Shown here one piece after another: positions 56,428-64,000 of a DNA stretch of 64,000 nucleotides. Source of the DNA: an uncultured Roseovarius sp. (GTDB lineage: Bacteria; Pseudomonadota; Alphaproteobacteria; Rhodobacterales; Rhodobacteraceae). The position numbers were made by a program, and so were the translations under genes. The stretch covers positions 372,001 through 436,000 of the forward strand of contig CANMBU010000001.1 of the NCBI GenBank assembly GCA_947496175.1, written 5' to 3'. The number at the start of each line of letters is the position of its first letter. Within the stretch, counting starts at the first letter, position 1. Below the pieces are notes generated by a model that was not told where the DNA came from, made no database searches, and saw only the letters and a program-made list of their open reading frames with translations.

Positions 56428-57177
56428 ATGGATTTTTCGGGGAAAACAGTCCTGGTCACAGGCGCAAGTCGTGGAATTGGGGCATCAACAGCGCGTCAAT
56501 TTGCCAGTGCAGGCGCAAATGTCGTGCTGACCGCGCGGTCAGAAAGCGCGATCAAGGAGCTGGCGGCTGAAATCGGACAGAACGCGCGCGCAGTGCCCTG
56601 CGACGTGAGCCGCTATGATGACATTTCCAACGCAGTTCAGGTGGCCTGTGACAGTTTTGGTGGGCTTGACGTCCTAATTGGCAACGCCGGTGTCATCGAG
56701 CCAATCTCGCATCTGCAATCCGCCGACCCTGACGCTTGGGGGCAAGTTATCGACATAAATCTCAAAGGGGTATTCTACGGGATGCGCGCCGCGATGCCGG
56801 TGATGACAGAGGCAGGTGGCGGCACCATCATCACCATCAGTTCAGGGGCCGCGAGCAGCGCGCTCGAAGGCTGGAGCCACTATTGTACGTCCAAGGCCGG
56901 AGCCGCGATGCTCACGCGTTGCGCCGACAAAGAAGGGCGCGCGTCTGGCCTGCGCGTCATGGGCCTTTCGCCGGGCACTGTGGCCACCGAGATGCAGCAC
57001 GAGATCAAGGCCAGCGGCATCAACCCTGTGAGTCAGTTGGACTGGTCTGATCACATCCCACCTGATTGGCCCGCGCGCGCCCTGATGTGGATGTGCACCA
57101 AGGATGCCGATGAGTTCGTCGGCGAGGAAATCTCATTGCGCAACGAAGACATTCGCAAGCGGGTGGGCCTGATATGA
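56428..57177 (+). CDS. Short-chain dehydrogenase/reductase
   Basis: 249 residues. NAD(P) motif TGASRGIGASTARQF (about residue 12), NAG in VLIGNAGVIEP, catalytic Ser in ITISSGAASS and the YCTSK (Tyr-Lys) triad. Classical SDR of the 3-oxoacyl-ACP reductase kind; substrate unknown. AAAAGGAA stands upstream of ATG 56428. Followed without gap by an enoyl-CoA hydratase gene (ATGA overlap), so both may act in fatty or branched-chain acid breakdown. Confidence 0.92.
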   Translation: MDFSGKTVLVTGASRGIGASTARQFASAGANVVLTARSESAIKELAAEIGQNARAVPCDVSRYDDISNAVQVACDSFGGLDVLIGNAGVIEPISHLQSADPDAWGQVIDINLKGVFYGMRAAMPVMTEAGGGTIITISSGAASSALEGWSHYCTSKAGAAMLTRCADKEGRASGLRVMGLSPGTVATEMQHEIKASGINPVSQLDWSDHIPPDWPARALMWMCTKDADEFVGEEISLRNEDIRKRVGLI

Positions 57178-57788
57178 TCACTCTCGACAAAGGCAAAGAC
57201 GGGCTCTGGCAGGTTACCATCAACCGTCCGGACAAAGCCAATTCGCTGACCCGCGAGATGCTCAATGAGCTTGCTGACATAGCGGAGGCCGCGACTGAGG
57301 CCCGTGCCTTTGTTTTGACCGGCGAGGGCAAGGTCTTTTCGGCGGGCATGGACCTTGACGCTGCCAAAACGGGGCTCGCCACCGATCCGGTCTGGGAGCG
57401 CCTTTCTGGCGCCATCGCCGCCCTGCCCGGCCTGAGCATCGCGGCCCTCAATGGCACCGTGGCGGGTGGGGCCATCGGCATGGTTCTGGCTTGTGATCTG
57501 CGCGTGGCTGTGCCCAGCACCAAGATTTTCTATCCCGTGATGCGCCTTGGCTTTCTCCCGCAACCCTCAGATCCCGGACGCCTGAGACAGCTCATCGGTC
57601 CCTCACGCGCCAAGATGATCCTGATGGCCGGACAAAAGATCGAAGCCGAGCAAGCCCTTCACTGGGGGCTTTTTGATCAGGTTGTTGAGAAAGATGCGCT
57701 TGTGGACACGGCTCGCGATCTTGCAACGGACACATTGACCGCAACCGCCGAGCACGCGGCGGCAATCAAAGCGCTCTGTACCCGTTAA
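57174..57788 (+). CDS. Enoyl-CoA hydratase/isomerase family protein
   Basis: 204 residues, somewhat short for crotonases (~255). Opening TINRPDKANSLTREMLNELA, the oxyanion-hole segment SAGMDLDAAK, then ALNGTVAGGAIGMVLACDLR. The usual catalytic Glu of hydratases is not obvious, so isomerase or other crotonase chemistry is possible. 4-base overlap with the SDR gene; 4-base convergent overlap with the multicopper oxidase gene. Confidence 0.9.
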   Translation: MITLDKGKDGLWQVTINRPDKANSLTREMLNELADIAEAATEARAFVLTGEGKVFSAGMDLDAAKTGLATDPVWERLSGAIAALPGLSIAALNGTVAGGAIGMVLACDLRVAVPSTKIFYPVMRLGFLPQPSDPGRLRQLIGPSRAKMILMAGQKIEAEQALHWGLFDQVVEKDALVDTARDLATDTLTATAEHAAAIKALCTR

Positions 57789-59161
57789 GTTGCCTCCACC
57801 CTGATCCAATTCATCATGCCTGACATCTGGTGCGACGCCATATGGCAGTGGAACATCCAGTCGCCAGGGTTATCGGCCACAAACACGATCTCGCGCGTCT
57901 GATCACCATGAACAACCAGCGTGTCGCGCCACGGTCCGAGCGATCCGTCCTGCATGACTTCGCGAAAATGCATACCATGCAAATGCATCGCATGCGGGAA
58001 CGCGGTTTTGTTCTGCATCGGGATGCGGATTGTCTCGCCCAGGCTTGCGTCCACCAAAGGCGCATCCGTCATTCCCGCCACAGCGTTGAACGCCCAGAAC
58101 TGACCAGCCTCCGCAAGAGCACGCGCATCCATCTTTTCTCCCTGCCACGTCGCACCATTTGGCAAACCGCGCATCGCGCCGCCTTCCATCACAAGGGGAA
58201 CCGTCCTCGCAGTCGTCAGGTCGGGTGAAGGCATATCATTGGGCGGCAAGGGTTGTGGGGCGGGACGTGCGGCAGACCCTGACGTCACAGCGAAAGACGC
58301 CAACACAAATGTGCCGCCGCGCTCGACCGACCCGATCAGCGCCTCTTCCCCGTCTTCCGCCATCACATCAGCGATCAAATCCACGCGCTGCGCCGGGCCG
58401 ACCTCAACTGTCTCAGTCTCATACGGCACGCCAAGCGGCATCCCGTCCACCGCAACAACCCACGCGCGCCAACCTTGCAAGGCAAGCTGTATAATCTTGG
58501 CCGTCGCTGTGTTGACAAGACGAAGACGTACACGCGCGCCTTTGGGGTAGGAGCCTATGACGTCCGCCCCCCCGTTCACCGAGATATAGTTGCCCAAACG
58601 CCCGGCATGGGACATGTCATGCCGGTTGCCGAAAGACGGATGTATCTGCGCCTCTTCGGTCATGCGCCAATCCTGCAGCACGAGTGTCTCTTCGCCATCA
58701 ATGTCGGGCTGTTTATCCTCATCAACAATGATCACACCCGCCAGGCCGCGCGAAATCTGCTCGACCGAATTTTGATGCGGATGATACCAAAATGTGCCCG
58801 CGTCCCGCATCTGAAAGCGATAGTCAAAAGACGCGCCCGGCGCGACCGCCTCTTGTGTCATGCCCGGCACACCATCCATGTCATTGGGCAACCTGAGCCC
58901 ATGCCAATGGAGTGTCGTATCCTCCTGCAAATCGTTGATCAGCCGCGCCTCCAGCCAATCTCCTTGGCGAAACCGAAGGGTCGCGCCAGGCACCTGCCCA
59001 TTATACGCCCAAACCTCAGTCTGCGGATAACCGGCAGGGGCAATCTGCGCTGTGCCTGAACTTGCTCTGATGTCGCGCGCGCTTTCGGTCGCTAAAACAG
59101 AATGGCCAATCGAAGCGGCCAAGACCGAAGCAGAACCTTTCAGGAATGTGCGTCGTTTCAT
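57785..59161 (-). CDS. Multicopper oxidase family protein (Tat exported)
   Basis: 458 residues. A twin-arginine leader KRRTFLKGSASVLAASIGHS and three cupredoxin domains. Copper ligands sit in LHWHGLRLP, FWYHPHQNSVEQ, FPHAMHLHGMHF and MFHCHMASHQMSGM, covering type 1 and the trinuclear site. Laccase/CueO/NirK-like oxidases of this group oxidise metals or phenols in the periplasm. The ATG at 59161 follows AGTG; no clear site. Convergent with the enoyl-CoA hydratase gene. Confidence 0.93.
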   Translation of the reverse strand: MKRRTFLKGSASVLAASIGHSVLATESARDIRASSGTAQIAPAGYPQTEVWAYNGQVPGATLRFRQGDWLEARLINDLQEDTTLHWHGLRLPNDMDGVPGMTQEAVAPGASFDYRFQMRDAGTFWYHPHQNSVEQISRGLAGVIIVDEDKQPDIDGEETLVLQDWRMTEEAQIHPSFGNRHDMSHAGRLGNYISVNGGADVIGSYPKGARVRLRLVNTATAKIIQLALQGWRAWVVAVDGMPLGVPYETETVEVGPAQRVDLIADVMAEDGEEALIGSVERGGTFVLASFAVTSGSAARPAPQPLPPNDMPSPDLTTARTVPLVMEGGAMRGLPNGATWQGEKMDARALAEAGQFWAFNAVAGMTDAPLVDASLGETIRIPMQNKTAFPHAMHLHGMHFREVMQDGSLGPWRDTLVVHGDQTREIVFVADNPGDWMFHCHMASHQMSGMMNWIRVEAT

Positions 59162-59189
59162 GTCACTCTATCCGCCTATTTTGCGTCCC

Positions 59190-59483
59190 TCACCGCTTCC
59201 GCCGCCGCCCCGGTGTTTTGGAATGAAACCCCGGCGGGCGCTTGGCGATCCATGCCACAAACTTCTCAAGCCTTGGATGCGCGCGCAAGGCTTCTATCGT
59301 CGCATAGTCGCGCGCCAGTTCTGCCTCGGTCAGCGTGGCGTGGATTTCGTTGTGACAGATCTGGTGCAACAGCACAGTCTCCCCGCCTTTACCACCCTTC
59401 AGCTTCGGGATCAGGTGGTGTTGGCTTTGCTTAGCGTCCGGTGGGATCGGTCGGCGGCAGAGCGGGCAAATCGGGTCTTCCAT
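59190..59483 (-). CDS. HNH endonuclease-like protein
   Basis: 97 residues from ATG 59483 (MEDPICPLCRRPIPPDAKQS). CPLC and QICHN-EIH (with SQHHLIPKLKGGKG) give the zinc-bound HNH fold with CXXC, H-H and N-X-X-H pieces. A stand-alone HNH nuclease, 28 bases before the multicopper oxidase start on the same strand. Target unknown. Confidence 0.85.
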   Translation of the reverse strand: MEDPICPLCRRPIPPDAKQSQHHLIPKLKGGKGGETVLLHQICHNEIHATLTEAELARDYATIEALRAHPRLEKFVAWIAKRPPGFHSKTPGRRRKR

Positions 59484-59557
59484 GTCTTTTCCTTGATCCA
59501 CCTTTCCCGGTCAGGCAAGAGGGTGGCGGGAGTTTGAAGTTTGACAAGGGGTGCGTC

Positions 59558-60892
59558 ATGGATTGGGACAATCCGCCCGAGATTGTAGTACAGGCCATGG
59601 AATATGGTCAGCAGGGTATAGACATCGCCAAAGGTTGGCTCCTGAGCCCCGCTGCTTGGTCTCAATTCGCGGTCTTGATCGCAGCCTATCTGCTGGCCGT
59701 TCTGATCAGCCGCAAACTTCGCCCCGCCCTGACACGGCTGCTGACGCCGCCTGACGATCAAACCCATGTCATCGCAAGCGCCCGGCGCTTCGTTTTGATC
59801 TTTGTGCCTCTGGTGCTGCCTCTTCTGGCCTATGTTTTGACGGGCATCGGCGAAGCGGTCACGCGCTCCGTTTTTGGATCGGGCGAAGTGATTGCGTTCG
59901 GCAAGCGCGTCTTCCTCTTCCTGGCCGTGCGCATCCTTGTGCGCGACATCATCAGCGATCCATTCCTCAAATTGTTGGGGCGCTACGTGATGATCCCGGT
60001 GGCTGCGCTTTATGCGCTTGGCGTCCTGGACCTGGTGACAACGCGGCTTCAGGAAACAATCGTGCCGCTTGGCAACATGTCGTTTGATTTGTTGTGGCTT
60101 ATCAAAGCGGTTGTGGCTGGCGGACTTATGTTCTGGCTGGGCCGGTGGTCCAATGACCAATCCCACAGCTACATTCACGCCCAGGAAGACATGCGACCTG
60201 CCACGCGGCAGCTTGCGGCCAAAGCGGCGGAAATTGCCATCTTTGGCGCGGCCTTTCTCATCCTGATGAATTTTCTGGGCATTTCGCTCACTTCACTTGC
60301 AGTGCTCGGCGGTGCCATTGGCGTCGGCCTCGGCTTTGGCCTTCAAAAGATCGCGGCCAACTTCATCTCGGGCGTGATCCTCCTGCTCGAAGGGCAGGCC
60401 ACGGTGGGTGACTATGTGGAACTCGACAATGGCGAGTCCGGAACAATCGTGAAAACCACGGCGCGCGCGATGATCCTGGAGACCTTCGATGGCCGTTGGA
60501 TTGTTGTCCCGAACGAGGATTTCATAACGACCCGAGTGGTCAACTACTCTGATCAGGGCAGTGCCAACCGGTACGAGGCCCCTTTCTCGGTCAGCTATGA
60601 CACCGACATCAACATCGTTCCAGACATCATCGAAAAAGCCGTCAGCGAGCTCGATTTCATTCTGCAAGAGCCGGACAAACCCGATTGCGAATTGCGCGCC
60701 TTTGGAGACAGCGGCGTGGAGTTCGCGGTCGAGTTCTGGGTGAACGGCATTGATGACGGCAAGAACCGCTTCACGCCGCAGGTGCTTTTTGCGATCTGGA
60801 ACGCGCTCAAAGAACACAACATCGAGATTCCGTTCCCGCAACAGGTGGTGCACCACAAAGGCCTGGGCGAGGCAACGCCGCCGGGCGCATGA
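59558..60892 (+). CDS. MscS-family mechanosensitive channel
   Basis: 444 residues from ATG 59558 (MDWDNPPEIVVQAMEYGQQG), AAGGGG upstream. Several N-terminal membrane helices, then the pore helix and the beta domain: GLGFGLQKIAANFISGVILL, then GDYVELDNGESGTIVKTTAR and VVPNEDFITTRVVNYSDQ. Osmotic-shock efflux channel of the larger MscS type. Overlaps the next gene by 4 bases (ATGA). Confidence 0.94.
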   Translation: MDWDNPPEIVVQAMEYGQQGIDIAKGWLLSPAAWSQFAVLIAAYLLAVLISRKLRPALTRLLTPPDDQTHVIASARRFVLIFVPLVLPLLAYVLTGIGEAVTRSVFGSGEVIAFGKRVFLFLAVRILVRDIISDPFLKLLGRYVMIPVAALYALGVLDLVTTRLQETIVPLGNMSFDLLWLIKAVVAGGLMFWLGRWSNDQSHSYIHAQEDMRPATRQLAAKAAEIAIFGAAFLILMNFLGISLTSLAVLGGAIGVGLGFGLQKIAANFISGVILLLEGQATVGDYVELDNGESGTIVKTTARAMILETFDGRWIVVPNEDFITTRVVNYSDQGSANRYEAPFSVSYDTDINIVPDIIEKAVSELDFILQEPDKPDCELRAFGDSGVEFAVEFWVNGIDDGKNRFTPQVLFAIWNALKEHNIEIPFPQQVVHHKGLGEATPPGA

Positions 60893-62064
60893 CCACCGCC
60901 GTTGTTGTCGGGGCAGGCCCTGCCGGCCTCATGGCGGCGGACGTATTGGCACATGCAGGGGTACAAGTGACCATTGCTGAGGCCAAACCGTCACCCGCGC
61001 GCAAGTTTCTTATGGCTGGTAAATCGGGGTTGAACCTGACCAAGGATGAGCCCTTGGAGTCGTTCCTCGAACACTACGCCGAAGCTGTGCCGCATCTGCG
61101 CCCGGCTTTGGAGGCTTTTGGCCCTGAACAGGTAGTTCAATGGGTGAGCAGTCTCGGACAAGACACCTTTACAGGAAGCACGGGTCGTGTCTTTCCAAAG
61201 TCCATGAAAGCGTCGCCACTTTTGCGCGCCTGGTTGACGAGGCTTGAGGGCCTTGGGGTGAAGCTGCAACGGCGCTGGCGCTGGACCGGCTGGGACGGGA
61301 GTGCATTAAGGTTCGACACGCCTGACGGCGTACAAACGCGGCAAGCCGATGTCACAGTGTTGGCGTGCGGCGGGGCCAGCTGGGCAAGGCTCGGCTCGGA
61401 TGGGGCATGGGCCAGACATTTAGACGACACGCAGATCGCACCCTTTCAACCCGCCAATATGGGCTTTGACATCAGCTGGTCTTCCCACATGACCCAGCAC
61501 TTTGGCAGACCACTCAAGGGCATCGCCCTTGATGCAGGGGGCCACATATCTCGTGGCGAAGTCATACTGTCCCAGCGCGGTATCGAAGGCGGAGGAATAT
61601 ACGCGCTCTCGCGCGCTCTACGAGAAGGTGCCACGTTGACAATCGACCTGATGCCGGACGTGCCGCTTGAGGCGATCCAGGCGCGTCTTGCAAAACCTAG
61701 AGGCAAGGCCAGCCTGGGAAATCACCTGCGCAAAACCTTGCGGCTTAGTCCCGCAAAGCAGGCTTTGTTGATGGAATGCGCCCGTCCCCTACCCGACGAC
61801 ATAGCCCCCATGATCAAAGCCCTGCCAATCCCTTTGTCTGGCCCTCGCCCAATCGACGAAGCGATTTCCACCGCAGGGGGCCTGAAGATCGACGCACTGG
61901 ATGAAAACCTGATGCTGCGCACCCGTCCCGGTACATTCGTCGCCGGAGAAATGCTAGACTGGGAAGCCCCGACGGGGGGCTATCTGGTCACAGCATGTCT
62001 GGCCACCGGCCGTTGGGCGGGGCTGGCGGCGGCTCAATGGGCTACAAACGAGAAGACTACTTGA
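60889..62064 (+). CDS. HI0933-like flavoprotein
   Basis: 391 residues. FAD motif VVVGAGPAGLMAADVLAHAG at the N-terminus, then KFLMAGKSGLNLTKDEP and GCEG-type later parts (LACGGASWARLGSDGAWA), and a C-terminal TGGYLVTACLATGRWAGLAA for FAD completion. Members of the HI0933/TIGR03862 group are oxidoreductases of unclear substrate. Translation coupled to the MscS-like gene. Confidence 0.9.
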   Translation: MTTAVVVGAGPAGLMAADVLAHAGVQVTIAEAKPSPARKFLMAGKSGLNLTKDEPLESFLEHYAEAVPHLRPALEAFGPEQVVQWVSSLGQDTFTGSTGRVFPKSMKASPLLRAWLTRLEGLGVKLQRRWRWTGWDGSALRFDTPDGVQTRQADVTVLACGGASWARLGSDGAWARHLDDTQIAPFQPANMGFDISWSSHMTQHFGRPLKGIALDAGGHISRGEVILSQRGIEGGGIYALSRALREGATLTIDLMPDVPLEAIQARLAKPRGKASLGNHLRKTLRLSPAKQALLMECARPLPDDIAPMIKALPIPLSGPRPIDEAISTAGGLKIDALDENLMLRTRPGTFVAGEMLDWEAPTGGYLVTACLATGRWAGLAAAQWATNEKTT

Positions 62065-62302
62065 ATCCGGCCTCCTGATACTTGGCCTTCAGTTTGTCAA
62101 AATTCCGACTCCCGCCTTGTGTGTTTTCCACGGTTCTCCACTTGGTGTCAGGAGTCTTTTCTTTCACCCGACAGTTCGAACTGTCACACTTGATATGTAC
62201 CCGGGTTTCGTTTGGGCCAGTCATTTTGAGATCAGCGGCCGAAGCGGGCAGTGAGATGGACAAAACGAGCGCTGCGGCGGGCACCAGCTTGATCAAGGAC
62301 AT
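62057..62302 (-). CDS. Small exported protein
   Basis: 81 residues from ATG 62302, with GGAGGAG upstream. Signal peptide MSLIKLVPAAALVLSISLPASA followed by ADLKMTGPNETRVHIKCDSS and NCRVKEKTPDTKWRTVENTQ. Two Cys may form a disulfide. No family recognised. Its 3' end overlaps the convergent flavoprotein gene by 8 bases. Confidence 0.75.
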   Translation of the reverse strand: MSLIKLVPAAALVLSISLPASAADLKMTGPNETRVHIKCDSSNCRVKEKTPDTKWRTVENTQGGSRNFDKLKAKYQEAGFK

Positions 62303-62390
62303 TGTAATCTCCTCCGAATATATTGGACGAGATTGAACTATCCTGCCAGCAGCACACAGTCTTTTCACAGTTGCGTGGATTGCAGTGCGC

Positions 62391-62978
62391 TTACGGCAAT
62401 GTGACTACTTTTTGAAACGCATCCCGCGCTTCCATACGCGCCCTGTATGCCTCCAGCGCGTCCCCCGGTTTTTCAAAACCAGCCCGATCCGCCCAGCCGA
62501 GACAATGAGTCAAAACGATATCCGGCACGGTCATGGTCTCGCCCATAAGGAAAGGTCCTGCTAACCGATCAGAAATCCGCGCGATGTTGCGGTCATATTC
62601 CCACTTCAGCGTATCCTTCACCGCCGGAACACGCCGCTCTTCAGGAAGCACAAAACTGTGCCGTGCCGCCATCCAAAGAGTGCTGTCAATCTCATCCAAC
62701 ACTTGATGCAAAAGGCAGTCTTGCAAACCACGCTCTGGCGTTCCGGCAGGGTGCGTGAAAGCGCCGTGCTTGTCCGCCAGGTAGGTCAGGATCGCGGCGG
62801 AATCCGTCAGCACAACATCGCCGTCACGCATGCTTGGGACTTTGCCGGATGGGTTGTTGGCCAACGCCTCAGGGCTGCGTGGTTTTGCGGCGACATGGCT
62901 GTAAGGCACGCCTATTTCTTCCAGCATCCACAAAACCCGAATAGCCCGACTGCCCCGGCTTCCGAAGACCTCATACAT
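62391..62978 (-). CDS. Glutathione S-transferase family protein
   Basis: 195 residues from ATG 62978 (MYEVFGSRGSRAIRVLWMLE), GGAG upstream. GST N-domain with SRGSRAIR, SMRDGDVVLTDSAAILTYLA and a C-domain (HQVLDEIDSTLWMAARHS). Likely Ser- or Arg-type active site rather than Tyr. Normal length. Substrate unknown. Confidence 0.9.
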   Translation of the reverse strand: MYEVFGSRGSRAIRVLWMLEEIGVPYSHVAAKPRSPEALANNPSGKVPSMRDGDVVLTDSAAILTYLADKHGAFTHPAGTPERGLQDCLLHQVLDEIDSTLWMAARHSFVLPEERRVPAVKDTLKWEYDRNIARISDRLAGPFLMGETMTVPDIVLTHCLGWADRAGFEKPGDALEAYRARMEARDAFQKVVTLP

Positions 62979-63119
62979 GATCTGCTCCTGCTCTGACCTG
63001 ACTTCCCAAGTTCCGGTGCCCGGCCAAAAATGGCAAGGGCAAAGACAGCAATACTGACAATTCATGTCAGCAATCTAAGATAAGCTAAAATCAAACCGAT
63101 CCGACAGAAGGGAAACGAC

Positions 63120-63548
63120 ATGCCATGCACCGGACGCTGCCTTTGTGGCGCAGTTGAAATCGAATTGTCCCAGACGCCAAAATCAACGGGCGCCTGTCAC
63201 TGCTCAATGTGTCGAAAGTGGTCAGGCGGTGTTTTCTTGGGGCTAAATGTCAAAGCTGGTGAGGCGAAGATCAAAGGCGAAGACAACATCACCGCCTTCA
63301 CGTCATCAGAATGGGCAGAACGCTGTTTTTGCAATATTTGCGGAACGAACCTGTTTTACCGGGTCACGATGGATGGACCGATCAAAGGCGACATGCATAT
63401 CGGGTTGGGATTGCTCGACAAGCCCGACGGCATCATCATGACCGAAGAAATTTTTGTCGATGAAAAACCGGATGGCTACGCCTTTGCCGGAGACACCAAG
63501 AAAATGACCGGGGCCGAGGTCTTTGCGATGTACGCTCCGCCTGAGTGA
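63120..63548 (+). CDS. GFA (glutathione-dependent formaldehyde-activating) family protein
   Basis: 142 residues of the GFA/CENP-V zinc fold. Ligands are CTGRCLCGAVEIE, CHCSMCRKWSGG and CFCNICGTNLFY. The family includes glutathione-dependent formaldehyde-activating enzymes but most members are of unknown role. GAAGGG stands upstream. Convergent with holA with 3 bases between. Confidence 0.92.
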   Translation: MPCTGRCLCGAVEIELSQTPKSTGACHCSMCRKWSGGVFLGLNVKAGEAKIKGEDNITAFTSSEWAERCFCNICGTNLFYRVTMDGPIKGDMHIGLGLLDKPDGIIMTEEIFVDEKPDGYAFAGDTKKMTGAEVFAMYAPPE

Positions 63549-63551
63549 CCG

Positions 63552-64000
63552 CTACCGCCTCGCCAGGTTGGCCAGTCTGACCAAGGCCCGTTCAACAAGT
63601 GCCATATCCGGCGCGGTTTGCCCTGCCGAACGCAACCGCAGATCCGTATCGGTCAAAAGTCCCAGCGCATCCTCCAGCTTGGCCGCCCCCCAACTGGACG
63701 CCTGTCGCTGCATACGGTCCCGGCGTGGACCGAACACAGGCGGCCGCACTTTGGAAATCCCCTGCGACGGTCCTCCCGGATCAGAGGCCGCCGCGTAGAG
63801 CGTCCGAAAATGCCGCATCGCCGCCATGCAAAGCCCCACAGGCTGCACTCCCTGCGCGCGCAGACGTTTCATGACGGGCGCAATCTCACCAGAACGCGCC
63901 TCGGCCACGATATGGATCACATCGTCCAGATCCGCCTCCGTGGATGCAGGCGCGCAGGCCATGATGTCCTCGGAAGACACCGGCGCTGTATCGCTCAGCT
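63552..64000 (-). CDS. holA: DNA polymerase III subunit delta (5' part outside window)
   Basis: The minus-strand frame is open from the window end (LSDTAPVSSEDIMACAPAST) to the stop at 63552, about 149 residues of the C-terminal part. It resembles the HolA/DnaX-like clamp loader delta subunit: DLDDVIHIVAEARSGEIAPV, then CMAAMRHFRTLYAAAS and a C-terminal helix bundle (DMALVERALVRLANLARR). Delta opens the beta sliding clamp. N-terminal domains are beyond the window. Confidence 0.85.
   Translation of the reverse strand, partial: LSDTAPVSSEDIMACAPASTEADLDDVIHIVAEARSGEIAPVMKRLRAQGVQPVGLCMAAMRHFRTLYAAASDPGGPSQGISKVRPPVFGPRRDRMQRQASSWGAAKLEDALGLLTDTDLRLRSAGQTAPDMALVERALVRLANLARR

Noticed and set aside
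59411-60178. 255-residue minus-strand frame opposite the MscS-like gene
   Set aside because: Shadow of the channel gene, no family signal.

Overview
The window comes from an alphaproteobacterium, most likely a marine Rhodobacteraceae (Roseobacter group). The evidence is protein-level resemblance of the carB, rpoA, secY, GST, DUF2125 and CBU_0592-type genes, GC-rich codon use, and many intergenic palindromes of a type common in that family. I saw no rRNA, tRNA, CRISPR array, transposase or phage structural gene.

Layout. 1-8900: GNAT acetyltransferase (cut by the window edge), aspS, a cyclopropane fatty-acid synthase gene, an outer-membrane beta-barrel gene, carB, and two tandem genes for 39-40-residue membrane proteins. 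8941-14612: a four-gene peptide ABC transporter operon (SBP, permease, permease, double ATPase), all on the minus strand. 14928-17635: rarA and a DegP-type protease. 17785-49758: the str/S10/spc/alpha ribosomal superoperon, read on the minus strand from rpsL to rplQ. 50048-64000: a mixed housekeeping region (rhamnosyltransferase-like, DMT exporter, inositol-phosphatase family, PmbA/TldE, DUF2125, SDR plus enoyl-CoA hydratase, multicopper oxidase, HNH, MscS channel, HI0933-like flavoprotein, GST, GFA and the 3' part of holA).

The most striking point is that the ribosomal gene order is canonical but cut open at four places: rplW/rplB (~1 kb), rplP/rpmC (~4.9 kb), rpmD/rplO (~7 kb) and adk/rpsM (~0.6 kb). 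The inserts carry non-ribosomal genes, many on the opposite strand: a CBU_0592-like membrane protein, CDGSH and Rieske Fe-S proteins, methyl- and glycosyltransferases, a solitary ectoine synthase, tandem VWA proteins, 2OG-Fe(II) oxygenases, a muramidase-like protein and a GST. At the three larger breaks the upstream block ends in hairpins or a terminator. Downstream blocks begin behind sigma70-like promoters (TTGA-N17-TATACG type); the one for rplB is weak. The superoperon is therefore probably several transcription units.

The inserts also hold dispersed palindromes and two inverted copies of a ~137-bp element with 19-bp terminal inverted repeats (24273-24409 and 42632-42767), one in each of two inserts. 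A 93-bp remnant of a second ectC lies in the same insert as the intact ectC. These repeats are a plausible trace of how the operon was opened. All functional statements are homology or motif inferences made by reading; no database search was run.
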